Assembly: GCA_016704465.1 (NCBI GenBank)
Contig: JADJAD010000008.1
Location: forward strand, 248,001-312,000
Origin: Gemmatimonadota bacterium
GTDB lineage: Bacteria; Gemmatimonadota; Gemmatimonadetes; Gemmatimonadales; Gemmatimonadaceae
Direction: 5' to 3'
DNA: 64,000 nt
Each line of letters begins with the position of its first letter. Within the stretch, counting starts at the first letter, position 1. Under the pieces are notes generated by a model that was not told the origin of the DNA, searched no databases, and was given only the letters and a program-made list of their open reading frames with translations. Made by a program: the position numbers and the translations under genes. This document shows, piece after piece, positions 25,850 through 32,396 of this stretch.

Positions 25850-26402
25850 GTGCATAGTCCGCCGTCCCTCTTCGCACCTCCACACCGAATACGAGCGGCT
25901 GTCGGTCCTTCGCCACGTATACTATCGTGACTGCGGCATTGCCGCCGCCCTTGGGAAGTGCAGCTTCGTAGCTCGCTCGTAGGGTGGCTGCGTGTCGTCC
26001 ACCCCCGCAGGTCGAGTAGGATCAAGTATCGCGCCTGGCCTCCGCTTGCCCGCACTCAACTTCCGAAGTTCGGGGCCGTTTGCCTGCACTGGCTGCGACT
26101 TATGGCGATGACCCGGGAAGACGATAGACGGATCGTGCGGGTCAATCAATGCGCGAGAGCGCGACCGCGAGTTCAATGAGTACCGGATTGTTTCCGCCAA
26201 TGCGAAAGTCCACGACGCCCTCCTTCCCCGCCACCTCGCGTCCTAGGTTGGGCACCCGACCGGCGAGATACGCAGTTACTGCTGAGAAGAAATCCCTCTC
26301 GGTGCGGAGGGTGAGCGGATAGTGATCAGCCAGCCGAAGCAAAGCTTGGCCGAGATCGGTCGCGTCGTTCCTGGAAAAGAACTTATGGTATGCGGTAGGC
26401 AT
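25850..26402 (-). pseudogene. Hypothetical cassette protein, frameshifted and cut by IS481
   Basis: Starts at 26402 with MPTAYHKFFSRNDATDLGQA, then RTERDFFSAVTAYLAGRVPN and EVAGKEGVVDFRIGGNNPVL. It continues in a second frame (DPHDPSIVFPGHRHKSQ) and a third (YLILLDLRG, then LPKGGGNAAVTIVYVAKDRQ) before the IS boundary. The FRIGGNNPVLIELAVAL strand pair looks like a PD-(D/E)xK-type nuclease core, but this is a weak call. At least two indels and the IS insertion make it non-functional. Confidence 0.6.
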
Positions 26403-26426
26403 GCGATACGAGGCGTAATTGGGTGC

Positions 26427-26524
26427 GCCTAACGCTAGAGCTCAGCTGCAGCGAAGGGTAATAGAGTGCGGCCGCAGGCCGCACGAATCAACAGCTTCGC
26501 TGTCTGCTGCAGCGTTCGTTAGCC
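26427..26524 (-). repeat. attC site, 98 bp
   Basis: GCCTAAC (26427-26433) to GTTAGCC (26518-26524), arms AGCTCAGCTGCAGCGAAG and CTTCGCTGTCTGCTGCAGCG, centre GTGCGGCCGCAGGCCGCAC. Confidence 0.9.
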
Positions 26525-26532
26525 CGTCGATG

Positions 26533-27085
26533 CTAGGGCGCGGGGAGCAGGTGAAACGTGTTGGATGACGCGCATGCGCTCAAGTCCTCATGCCCGTCCG
26601 CCGGGATCTCGCACACGACCACGCGCAGGGGACGTCGAGCGGGGCGCTCCACTCCGCGCTCCGGTGCGATCGCGGAACCCGAGGAGGGGGAACTCCGAAC
26701 ACGCGGGTTTCGCCGGGTTGCACGATCTCACGGCTGCTCGTTTGGCACACGGGTACCCAGGCGGCCGTCCAGCGTCCGTCGACGCGAGCATCGATTACGG
26801 ATGTAGCTGCCGTAGGTGTAGGTTCGCGCGCTGATATTGTGAATGGCGAGCGGAGCGTGAACGAGATGAACCTGTGGACTCCGTCAACGACGAGGGTCGC
26901 GGGTATCTGGGTCTTCGTCACCTCGACTGTCGCGGGCGGACGTAGGCTCACTGGGGGCGGCGCACGCGACGCTCCCAAGCGAGGCGACTAACAGCAAACG
27001 GCGCGCAGCCCAATATTGGCGAACTACGCGGTTTCGGATGCGGTGTCGCAAGAGAAACATGGCGCGAGTGAGAGGGAGTACCAAC
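26533..27085 (-). pseudogene. Putative lipoprotein, frameshifted (cassette gene)
   Basis: The N-terminal frame has a signal peptide with lipobox (RRLLLVASLGSVACAAP). The next part is in another frame (VTKTQIPATLVVDGVHRFIS, FTLRSPFTISAR) and the end in a third (VCEIPADGHEDLSACASS, FHLLPAP then TAG at 26533). Together they suggest a secreted beta-rich lipoprotein of about 170 aa with two indels. The cassette ends GGCTAAC (27127) and GTTAGCC (26518) match exactly. No family recognised. Confidence 0.5.
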
Positions 27086-27126
27086 GATAGACTCCATCAG
27101 CGAGGACGCGGTCACGTTTGCGATCG

Positions 27127-27223
27127 GGCTAACGTCCAAGCTCAACTGCCGCCGAATGCAATAAAGCGGCGGCGGAGCCGCCGCCTACAATAGGTCGGCG
27201 GTCTGTTGCAGCGCCAGTTGGAC
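27127..27223 (-). repeat. attC site, 97 bp
   Basis: GGCTAAC (27127-27133) to GTTGGAC (27217-27223), arms AGCTCAACTGCCGCCGA and TCGGCGGTCTGTTGCAGCG around AGCGGCGGCGGAGCCGCCGC. Confidence 0.9.
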
Positions 27224-27255
27224 AGCACGTGGGCGCAAGCCGTCGGGGCGATGAG

Positions 27256-27763
27256 TCACATCTCAAGTCCTCTCAGAAGGATGGGCACCGAGAGGGCGGG
27301 CGCGAACACAGCAAGGAAGGTCGAAGCAGTCTCGAATGTGAGATAGGAATTGTTGCCTTTGCGTCGCCAGTTCAGGCTATGAGCGGCCGAGTCGTGAATC
27401 GTGATGATAGCCGCGCTCATGATGTAGCCATGGCGGAATGCCGTCTCGAGCTTTAGCAGGTCGTGAGAGAAGCAGGTCTGGTTGGATAGCTCGAGTTCTA
27501 TCGCCGTTCGCTCCACGTCGTGGAAGAAGTCTATGGCGCGAGGTCGGCCTCTACCCTGAGGTTGAATCGGGGTGTAAGGAAGTTCGGATGCGCGCCAGCC
27601 CCTTGTCGGATCACGAAGGAGCTTGGTCAAGGACGCGGTAAATAGCTTCTGCGTGGTGGTGTCAACTCGCTGCAGTGATTGGGTGAGTTGCCGCGGTGCG
27701 CCAAATTACTCGGTAGTGTGTTGCGCCTCCGTTCGCATCGGCCTGGGAAAGACTTAGCCTCAT
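27256..27763 (-). pseudogene. BglII-like restriction endonuclease domain protein, frameshifted
   Basis: The main frame (27256-27630) reads RPRAIDFFHDVERTAIELEL, then FSHDLLKLETAFRHGYIMSA and AIITIHDSAAHSL. The pattern, a D-x-x-E-L-E strand followed by an HDLLK helix and an FRHGYI turn, resembles BglII-type restriction endonucleases. An N-terminal piece, MRLSLSQADANGGATHYRVI, sits in another frame from ATG 27763; the shift is near 27660. No cognate methyltransferase is nearby, which fits a broken or orphan nuclease. Cassette ends GTCCAAC (27796) and GTTGGAC (27217) match exactly. Confidence 0.55.
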
Positions 27764-27795
27764 GAGGGGACGTATCTCGGGTGAGTCGTAGTGCT

Positions 27796-27888
27796 GTCCA
27801 ACGCTAAGGCTCAACTGCGGACGAAGGCAATAGAGCGCGCGGAGCGCGCGTTCAATAGCTCGGCCGACTGTTGCAGCCGATGTTGGGT
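27796..27888 (-). repeat. attC site, 93 bp
   Basis: GTCCAAC (27796-27802) to GTTGGGT (27882-27888). It is almost identical to the attC sites at 29877 and 1983, with AGAGCGCGCGGAGCGCGCG as centre. Confidence 0.9.
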
Positions 27889-28143
27889 GGCGGGGCAGGG
27901 CCCTCAGCTTACCCAGGGCGTCCCGCCCCTGCATGTCGACGCGCCCGTGAGCCAGCGTTGCAGCCCCCCACGGGCCAATGTTCGTCCGGCGCGAGGCGAA
28001 TGCACGAAGCACCTACCGCACGCACGAGTACGGTTCAAAAACCAAAGAGAAGCACCAAAGGCCATCAGTCCTTCGTCGCCGTCCTTCGCCAGAGGTGGAC
28101 ACCGAACGAACCGCGCGAGCCGATGTCCGTGCCAGATCCTGCC
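27889..28143 (-). repeat. ORF-poor cassette, copy A
   Basis: About 255 bases, clearly homologous to 28878-29123 and especially 29970-30224. An 81-codon minus frame, MGGRIWHGHRLARFVRCPPL, is partly shared with copy B, but substitutions fall at all codon positions and the frame is lost in the third copy. Either a fast-changing small protein or a noncoding cassette. Confidence 0.65.
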
Positions 28144-28240
28144 GCCCAACGCTCAAGTTCAGCAGCCGCCGAACGAAATAGAGCAGCGGCGCAGCCTGCG
28201 CGCCCACCAAGTCGGCGGTCTGCTGCAGCGCATGTTGAGC
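28144..28240 (-). repeat. attC site, 97 bp
   Basis: GCCCAAC (28144-28150) to GTTGAGC (28234-28240), arms TTCAGCAGCCGCCGA and TCGGCGGTCTGCTGCAG. Confidence 0.9.
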
Positions 28241-28252
28241 AGACCGGGCGTC

Positions 28253-28766
28253 GGGCGCTAGGGAAAAGGTGATTGGGGCAGAGTCGATCGCCACCCATTG
28301 GTCGGCGCGCCGTAGGTGGCGCTGAGCCCACGATGGACGCCGGCGGCGGACGGCGTCGAGCAGCCGACGGTCGGCGAGGTGCAGGACGAACCCGCGCGCT
28401 CCGACGTAGAGGCCACCCGCGACGGGACGATCGCAGTCGACGACGGGTGACCAGGCGGTGCAGGCCCGGAGCTGCGATGACGTACGTTCCCACTCAGACC
28501 GCGGCGGGCGAAGCGGTGACGGTGACGAATCGAAGACGGCTATCGCAGTCTGGAGTTCCGGGATCGTAGTGACCCATCGAGTAGTGGGCGGGAGCCGGGC
28601 TCTCGCCAAACGAAGGAGTGCTCTGGCCAAACGGCTGGCGCCACCAGAGTCCGGATGGGGTTACGACTATCGTGTCCGCTGGGAGGGCGATCGGCACGGA
28701 CGTAGCGCAGGCGGCGAGGAAGCCGGAAAGAAGCCAAACCCCAAGTGCGCGGCTCGGTATGCTCAT
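28253..28766 (-). pseudogene. Putative lipoprotein, frameshifted (cassette gene)
   Basis: ATG 28766 opens MSIPSRALGVWLLSGFLAAC, a clear lipoprotein signal peptide, then IALPADTIVVTPSGLWWRQP. This frame stops near 28494. The likely continuation, DCDRPVAGGLYVGARGFVLH then LADRRLLDAVRRRR, is in another frame and ends near 28253 beside the attC. One indel would join them into a protein of about 170 aa. No family recognised. Confidence 0.5.
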
Positions 28767-28782
28767 CAGCGATTCGTGGGCT

Positions 28783-28877
28783 GCCCAACGCTCCAGCTCA
28801 ACTGCAGCGGAAGGTGACAGTGCGGCCGGGCCGCACGATTCAACTAGGTCCGCTGTCTGTTGCGGCGTTCGTTGGGT
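28783..28877 (-). repeat. attC site, 95 bp
   Basis: GCCCAAC (28783-28789) to GTTGGGT (28871-28877), arms AGCTCAACTGCAGCGGA and TCCGCTGTCTGTTGCGGCG. Confidence 0.9.
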
Positions 28878-29123
28878 GGTGGGGCAGGGCCCCCAGATAA
28901 CCATGGGCGTTCCGCCGCTGCGGTTCGACGCACCCGAGCCTGCGTCGTCGCCCCCGACCGAGAAACCTTCGTCCTCAGGGAAGCGAATCACGAGGACCCG
29001 TCGCTCGCACCGTGACGGTCAAAACAAAAAAAAAAAACAATCGACTACCAGTGCTGCGTCGTCGGCGTTCGCCGGGTGGACATCGAACGAGGCGTCGCCG
29101 CCGCCGTGTGTCCCAGCTCCGCC
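28878..29123 (-). repeat. ORF-poor cassette, copy C
   Basis: About 246 bases related to copies A and B (shared GGTGGGGCAGGGCCC start and a GGTGGACA-CGAACGA-like block) but more diverged. It contains an A-rich tract around 29025-29042 with a run of 12 A. No credible gene. Confidence 0.6.
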
Positions 29124-29221
29124 GCCCAACGCCTCAGCTCACCTGCGGGCGAATCAAATAAGAGCGCATGCGTAGCATGCGCAATCCTCAGATCGCCCGT
29201 CTGGTGCAGCGTTCGTTAGGA
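29124..29221 (-). repeat. attC site, 98 bp
   Basis: GCCCAAC (29124-29130) to GTTAGGA (29215-29221), arms AGCTCACCTGCGGGCGA and TCGCCCGTCTGGTGCAGCG, centre GAGCGCATGCGTAGCATGCGC. Confidence 0.9.
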
Positions 29222-29851
29222 AGCATGGCGCGCTAAGCGCCTCTGTTCCTTGTTGATACGCCGTAGAAGAAGGAACTTGGAGAATCGCGGTGACACTGAG
29301 GCAAAGAAGCCATCGACTTCAAGAGTGGACCTATAGGATCGCTGAATCGCGTCGCGAAGTGAGGCCAGTCGAATCGCAGTACCTGCCCAGCCGGCCCACG
29401 CCACCTCTGGCTCCGGCGACAAGTCGAGCCATTGGTCGGCGACCACGTTTACTAGGGTGGACAAGGAAGTCGAGCACTGAATCGCTGTTGGCAAATCGGT
29501 AAACGCGTCGGCCAGACGGAGAGTCGCGCGCGCAGCCTCCTCTGCTTCTCGAAGATCCTGCCACAGGCGCTCTGGAACTCGAATTCTCTGTGGCATGCCA
29601 GCCGCGGTGTCAGTTGATGCCGCATCGCGAGAGAGCGGGACAACTAGAACGTGGCGCGAATATGCGTGGAGACGCTTGAGTCGCTCCTCATAGCTGGCGA
29701 GCGCTTGGATGGTATCGACATGCCACGTGACGCTCCGATCGAGCGCCCGCTCCTTTCGAGTCTTCCGAAATCCCAGATGTGCCCCGAGCCAAGCGGCGGC
29801 AAATGCTCCTATGGGACCGGCTGCTGCCTTCGCGATCTCTATGAAAGTCAT
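29216..29851 (-). CDS. Membrane-anchored hypothetical protein (cassette gene)
   Basis: 211 aa, intact. One N-terminal membrane segment (AKAAAGPIGAFAAAWLGAHL) is followed by a soluble helical domain: RSVTWHVDTIQALASYEERL, RVPERLWQDLREAEEAARAT and STSLSTLVNVVADQWLDLSP. The basic C-terminus (FSKFLLLRRINKEQRRLARH) ends inside the attC core. No family recognised; its layout resembles many single-span cassette proteins. Cassette ends TCCTAAC (29877) and GTTAGGA (29215) match exactly. Confidence 0.7.
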   Translation of the reverse strand: MTFIEIAKAAAGPIGAFAAAWLGAHLGFRKTRKERALDRSVTWHVDTIQALASYEERLKRLHAYSRHVLVVPLSRDAASTDTAAGMPQRIRVPERLWQDLREAEEAARATLRLADAFTDLPTAIQCSTSLSTLVNVVADQWLDLSPEPEVAWAGWAGTAIRLASLRDAIQRSYRSTLEVDGFFASVSPRFSKFLLLRRINKEQRRLARHAS

Positions 29852-29876
29852 GGTCGCAGAATTGTGCTCGGATGCT

Positions 29877-29969
29877 TCCTAACGCTAAGGCTCAACTGCG
29901 GACGAAGGCAATAGAGCGCGCGGAGCGCGCGTACAATAGCTCGGCCGACTGTTGCAGCCGATGTTGGGT
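29877..29969 (-). repeat. attC site, 93 bp
   Basis: TCCTAAC (29877-29883) to GTTGGGT (29963-29969); differs from the attC at 27796 by only a few bases. Confidence 0.9.
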
Positions 29970-30224
29970 GGCGGGGCAGGGCCCCCAGATAACCCAGGGC
30001 GTCCCGCCGCCGCGTGTCGCCGCGCCCGAGAGTCAGCGCCGCCGCCCCCCACGGACAAGTGTTGGTCCGGCGCGAGGCGAGTGCACGAGGCACCTTCCGC
30101 CGGCACGAGTACGGTTCCAAAACAAAAGAGAAGAACCAAAAACCATCAGTCCTTCGTCGCCATCCTTCGCCGAAGGTGGACACCGAACGAACCGCGTCAG
30201 CCGCTGTCCGTGCCAGATCCCGCC
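29970..30224 (-). repeat. ORF-poor cassette, copy B
   Basis: About 255 bases, the closest relative of copy A and preceded by a near-identical attC, so cassette plus attC were copied as a unit. The minus frame MGGGIWHGQRLTRFVRCPPS is 65 codons here against 81 in copy A. Confidence 0.65.
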
Positions 30225-30327
30225 GCCCAACGTCCAAGCTCAGCAGCCGCCGAGGGAAACAGAGCGGCGGCGGGCCGCCGCCAACCATAGATCGCCGGGG
30301 GGCGGTCTGCTGCAGCGCCAGTTAGGC
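30225..30327 (-). repeat. attC site, 103 bp
   Basis: GCCCAAC (30225-30231) to GTTAGGC (30321-30327), arms AGCTCAGCAGCCGCCGA and GGCGGTCTGCTGCAGCG, centre AGCGGCGGCGGGCCGCCGCC. Confidence 0.88.
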
Positions 30328-30606
30328 GCCAGTGATTATGGCATCATTGCCAAACCACTGACAGGCGTTTGCTGACCGGCGCCGCGCCTCCGCAACCATC
30401 GCTCGAAGCGGAGGAATTAGCGACTGTAGCGTCATGGAGGGGGCTGGGTTCCCAGCGAGGGTGGTGTTGCTGAAACTCAGTGAACTCGAAGTGCCAAAAC
30501 CGTGCACCGAAGGGTTGCGAATCCAGTAGTACGCGACGGCGCCGAGCGTGCCGCGCCACGGATTCTCGCCGACCCGCTGAGCCTGAACGGCATCGAGGAT
30601 GGGCAC
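30322..30606 (-). CDS. Small hypothetical protein (cassette gene)
   Basis: 94 codons from ATG 30606: MPILDAVQAQRVGENPWRGT, then LGAVAYYWIRNPSVHGFGTS and PAPSMTLQSLIPPLRAMVAE. The stop overlaps the attC core. An upstream ATG near 30644 (MATPTDPDDAS) is in another frame and could be the real start before a one-base indel. No membrane span, no recognised family. Cassette ends GCCTAAC (30658) and GTTAGGC (30321) match exactly. Confidence 0.55.
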   Translation of the reverse strand: MPILDAVQAQRVGENPWRGTLGAVAYYWIRNPSVHGFGTSSSLSFSNTTLAGNPAPSMTLQSLIPPLRAMVAEARRRSANACQWFGNDAIITGA

Positions 30607-30657
30607 GAGGCATCGTCGGGATCTGTTGGTGTGGCCATCGATTTCCCTCGTGTGAGC

Positions 30658-30757
30658 GCCTAACGCAGAAGCTCACCTGCGGGCGAAGGAAATAAGAGCG
30701 CGCGGCGGAGCCGCGCGCCATCCCCAGATCGCCCGTCTGGTGCAGCGTTCGTTATGC
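30658..30757 (-). repeat. attC site, 100 bp
   Basis: GCCTAAC (30658-30664) to GTTATGC (30751-30757), arms AGCTCACCTGCGGGCGA and TCGCCCGTCTGGTGCAGCG. The GTTATGC core is unusual (T in the purine position). Confidence 0.9.
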
Positions 30758-31228
30758 CGTACTGTCTTCCGATGCGCGACGAGACAGCCAAAGACGCAGC
30801 ATGTGTACGACCGTGTCCTCCTCGTCATTCCAACGGTGAAACAGGATCTCTCCCTTACGGAGATTGCCAGCGATCTCTCGGGTAGGGCGCGTGGTTGCTA
30901 CCGGAAGCGTAGGGTGTCCGACACTCGAGTATAGCTTCGGCTGCTGTACGGCTAGCTCCTGCTCTAGTCCCCATGCGAGCGCGGCACAGTACGCTACACC
31001 CTCATTTCTAACACGTGCGAGAGCGCGCTTGTCGAGCCAGGTGTGAACGGCGCGAATCTCGGTGCTGTGCGCCGTGAGGGCTGACGTGAATGTGGCCACG
31101 TCCTTCAGCTCTAGCGCGAACGCCAAGAGGCGGGCGTACTCCTGCTGTTGGCGACTACGCTTCACAAGCTGATCGCCGATCATGAGTAGCGCGATTGCTA
31201 TAGCGACGTAGGCGAGGAGGACATCCAT
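30752..31228 (-). CDS. Single-span membrane protein, unknown function (first cassette)
   Basis: 158 aa, intact. The N-terminal span VLLAYVAIAIALLMIGDQLV is followed by a soluble domain: RQQQEYARLLAFALELKDVA, STEIRAVHTWLDKRALARVR and GEILFHRWNDEEDTVVHMLR. No recognised family. The stop overlaps the attC core GTTATGC (30751), whose complement GCATAAC occurs at 31303, so the cassette ends there. It is the promoter-proximal (rightmost) cassette if the array is read right to left. Confidence 0.7.
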   Translation of the reverse strand: MDVLLAYVAIAIALLMIGDQLVKRSRQQQEYARLLAFALELKDVATFTSALTAHSTEIRAVHTWLDKRALARVRNEGVAYCAALAWGLEQELAVQQPKLYSSVGHPTLPVATTRPTREIAGNLRKGEILFHRWNDEEDTVVHMLRLWLSRRASEDSTA

Positions 31229-31302
31229 ACAAATGTGACGTTAGCAGAGAGGAGACACGCGAGTCAGCAGCGGCGAGAATCGATGAGAATCCCTGCCTGT
31301 CG

Positions 31303-31309
31303 GCATAAC
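31303..31309 (-). other. Terminal core site of the array (attI-like or last junction)
   Basis: On the minus strand this is G-TTATGC, the exact complement of the 3' core of the adjacent cassette. No palindromic attC arms are found on its right side within 100 bases, so it is either an attI-type recombination point or a decayed attC. Confidence 0.5.
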
Positions 31310-31802
31310 GCCACTTCACCGGTTGTCAATATTCCAGCGAACACCCGCCACCATCACATTATCAGCCCCCCGCCACGCATGCGAATCCCGGGCAGCTGCA
31401 ATCGCGGCGAGCCATCCAAACCATTGAAAGTCCCCGACTTCGACATACGGCGCCACTGAGACCGACCGGATTATCATGCGCCACAACACGTGAGAATCAC
31501 AATAGCCGTCAGAGCGTCTCCACGAGGGGCCGCGTCGGGAGGCGTAACGACGGTTTGCGATCGCTCTCGCGCAACGGCCTACCGCCGGCCTCGACCACGT
31601 TGCCGCACGCACCATTCCGTCGCCGCCTCGTGGCGCGATGGACAGACGCCGTCCACACCCTGCCGAATGCCGCAGGCCAGAAGTCCCACCCGGGCGTCCG
31701 CGCCAGCCACCAAGTCAGCACTTCTCGCGCAATCCGCACCCCCCGTCCCCCGTCCCCCTTCCGGCCTCCCGTCACCATCACCCTCGCCTCACCGAGTCCC
31801 AT
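31310..31802. other. Intergenic region at array end, no integrase
   Basis: About 493 bases. The minus frame ending at 31316 (VSVAPYVEVGDFQWFGW then VMVAGVRWNIDNR) looks like the last about 50 residues of a protein, possibly a beta-barrel end, with no start. Nothing resembles an IntI tyrosine recombinase. A pyrimidine-rich CCCCCGTCCCCCGTCCCCC stretch lies near 31740. Confidence 0.45.
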
Positions 31803-32396
31803 CTACGGCTTCGGAATCAACCGCCGCTTGATCCGCTCCAACTCCGCCGTCGTCCGGTCCACCTCGTCATTGAGCCGCCGGATCTCCTCGTCACGCGTCT
31901 TCTCCCGCGCGCTCGCGGACGCGCGCACGGTCGCGAGAAGGGCGCGCGTCGAATCCATCGACTCGACGACCCGTCGCAGGATCATCGCTTCCGCGTAACG
32001 TGGGAGCGCCGAACCGCCACTCAGGTATGAATCGTACAGCGCCATGGACTCGCGCGGCGTGACGGCGCGATTGGCTGGATCGGTCTTGAGCAGGGCGCGC
32101 CAGAAATCGCTCTCCGCCCCGTCTCCGGTCCCGGCGTGTTCCAAGCTGAAGTCCGTGAGGATGCGCTCGGCCTCGGGAAAGCGGCCACTCTCCGCGGCGC
32201 GCAGGGCCGACGCCAGCGTCCCGGTCCACGGCGAAAGCGCTGCGGGAGGCGCGAGCACCGTCTGGACTTCAGGAACGGGGATGGGCGGCGGTGGTGCCCG
32301 ATGGCACGCCCCCGCCAGGAGCACGCCGGCCACGACCAGTCGCGCGAGGGACGATCTGTAGTGGACCTGTGCAAACGGTACGTCGGGAATGCTCAT
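31803..32396 (-). CDS. Lipoprotein, QseG/YfhG-like position
   Basis: 197 aa. A signal peptide with lipobox (LVVAGVLLAGAC) is followed by a proline-rich linker (PPPPIPVPEVQTVL) and a helical domain with ESGRFPEAERILTDFSLEHA. The C-terminal coiled coil SAREKTRDEEIRRLNDEVDR leads to TTAELERIKRRLIPKP. It overlaps the end of the histidine kinase by four bases. In enterobacteria the kinase GlrK/QseE is followed by the lipoprotein QseG (YfhG), which tunes kinase activity; the same order suggests that role, but similarity in sequence is weak by eye. Confidence 0.6.
   Translation of the reverse strand: MSIPDVPFAQVHYRSSLARLVVAGVLLAGACHRAPPPPIPVPEVQTVLAPPAALSPWTGTLASALRAAESGRFPEAERILTDFSLEHAGTGDGAESDFWRALLKTDPANRAVTPRESMALYDSYLSGGSALPRYAEAMILRRVVESMDSTRALLATVRASASAREKTRDEEIRRLNDEVDRTTAELERIKRRLIPKP

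Larger units (their letters stand above)
18088..31309 (-). mobile_element. Integron-type gene cassette array without an integrase
   Basis: About fourteen attC sites separated by short cassettes, all read right to left, run from the split attC at 18088 to a lone core site at 31303. For most cassettes the 5' and 3' core heptamers are exact complements, as expected for excised circles. Three further cassettes lie at 1718-3865. No tyrosine recombinase of the IntI type is encoded in the window, so by current naming this is a CALIN or the distal part of a larger integron. Confidence 0.85.

Noticed and set aside
26427..26524. Reading the central palindromes of attC sites as intrinsic terminators.
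   Set aside because: They are flanked by paired attC arms and core heptamers, lack U-runs and recur in the same architecture at every cassette junction.
18088..31309. CRISPR array or REP-type repeats.
   Set aside because: Repeats are 57-103 bp imperfect palindromes with variable centres and spacers of 200-1100 bp holding genes; no cas genes; core heptamers fit attC instead.
31316..31615. Possible integron integrase remnant at the array end.
   Set aside because: The frame has no tyrosine-recombinase motif (no R-HxxR-Y pattern); only its last about 50 residues look protein-like and they resemble a barrel end.
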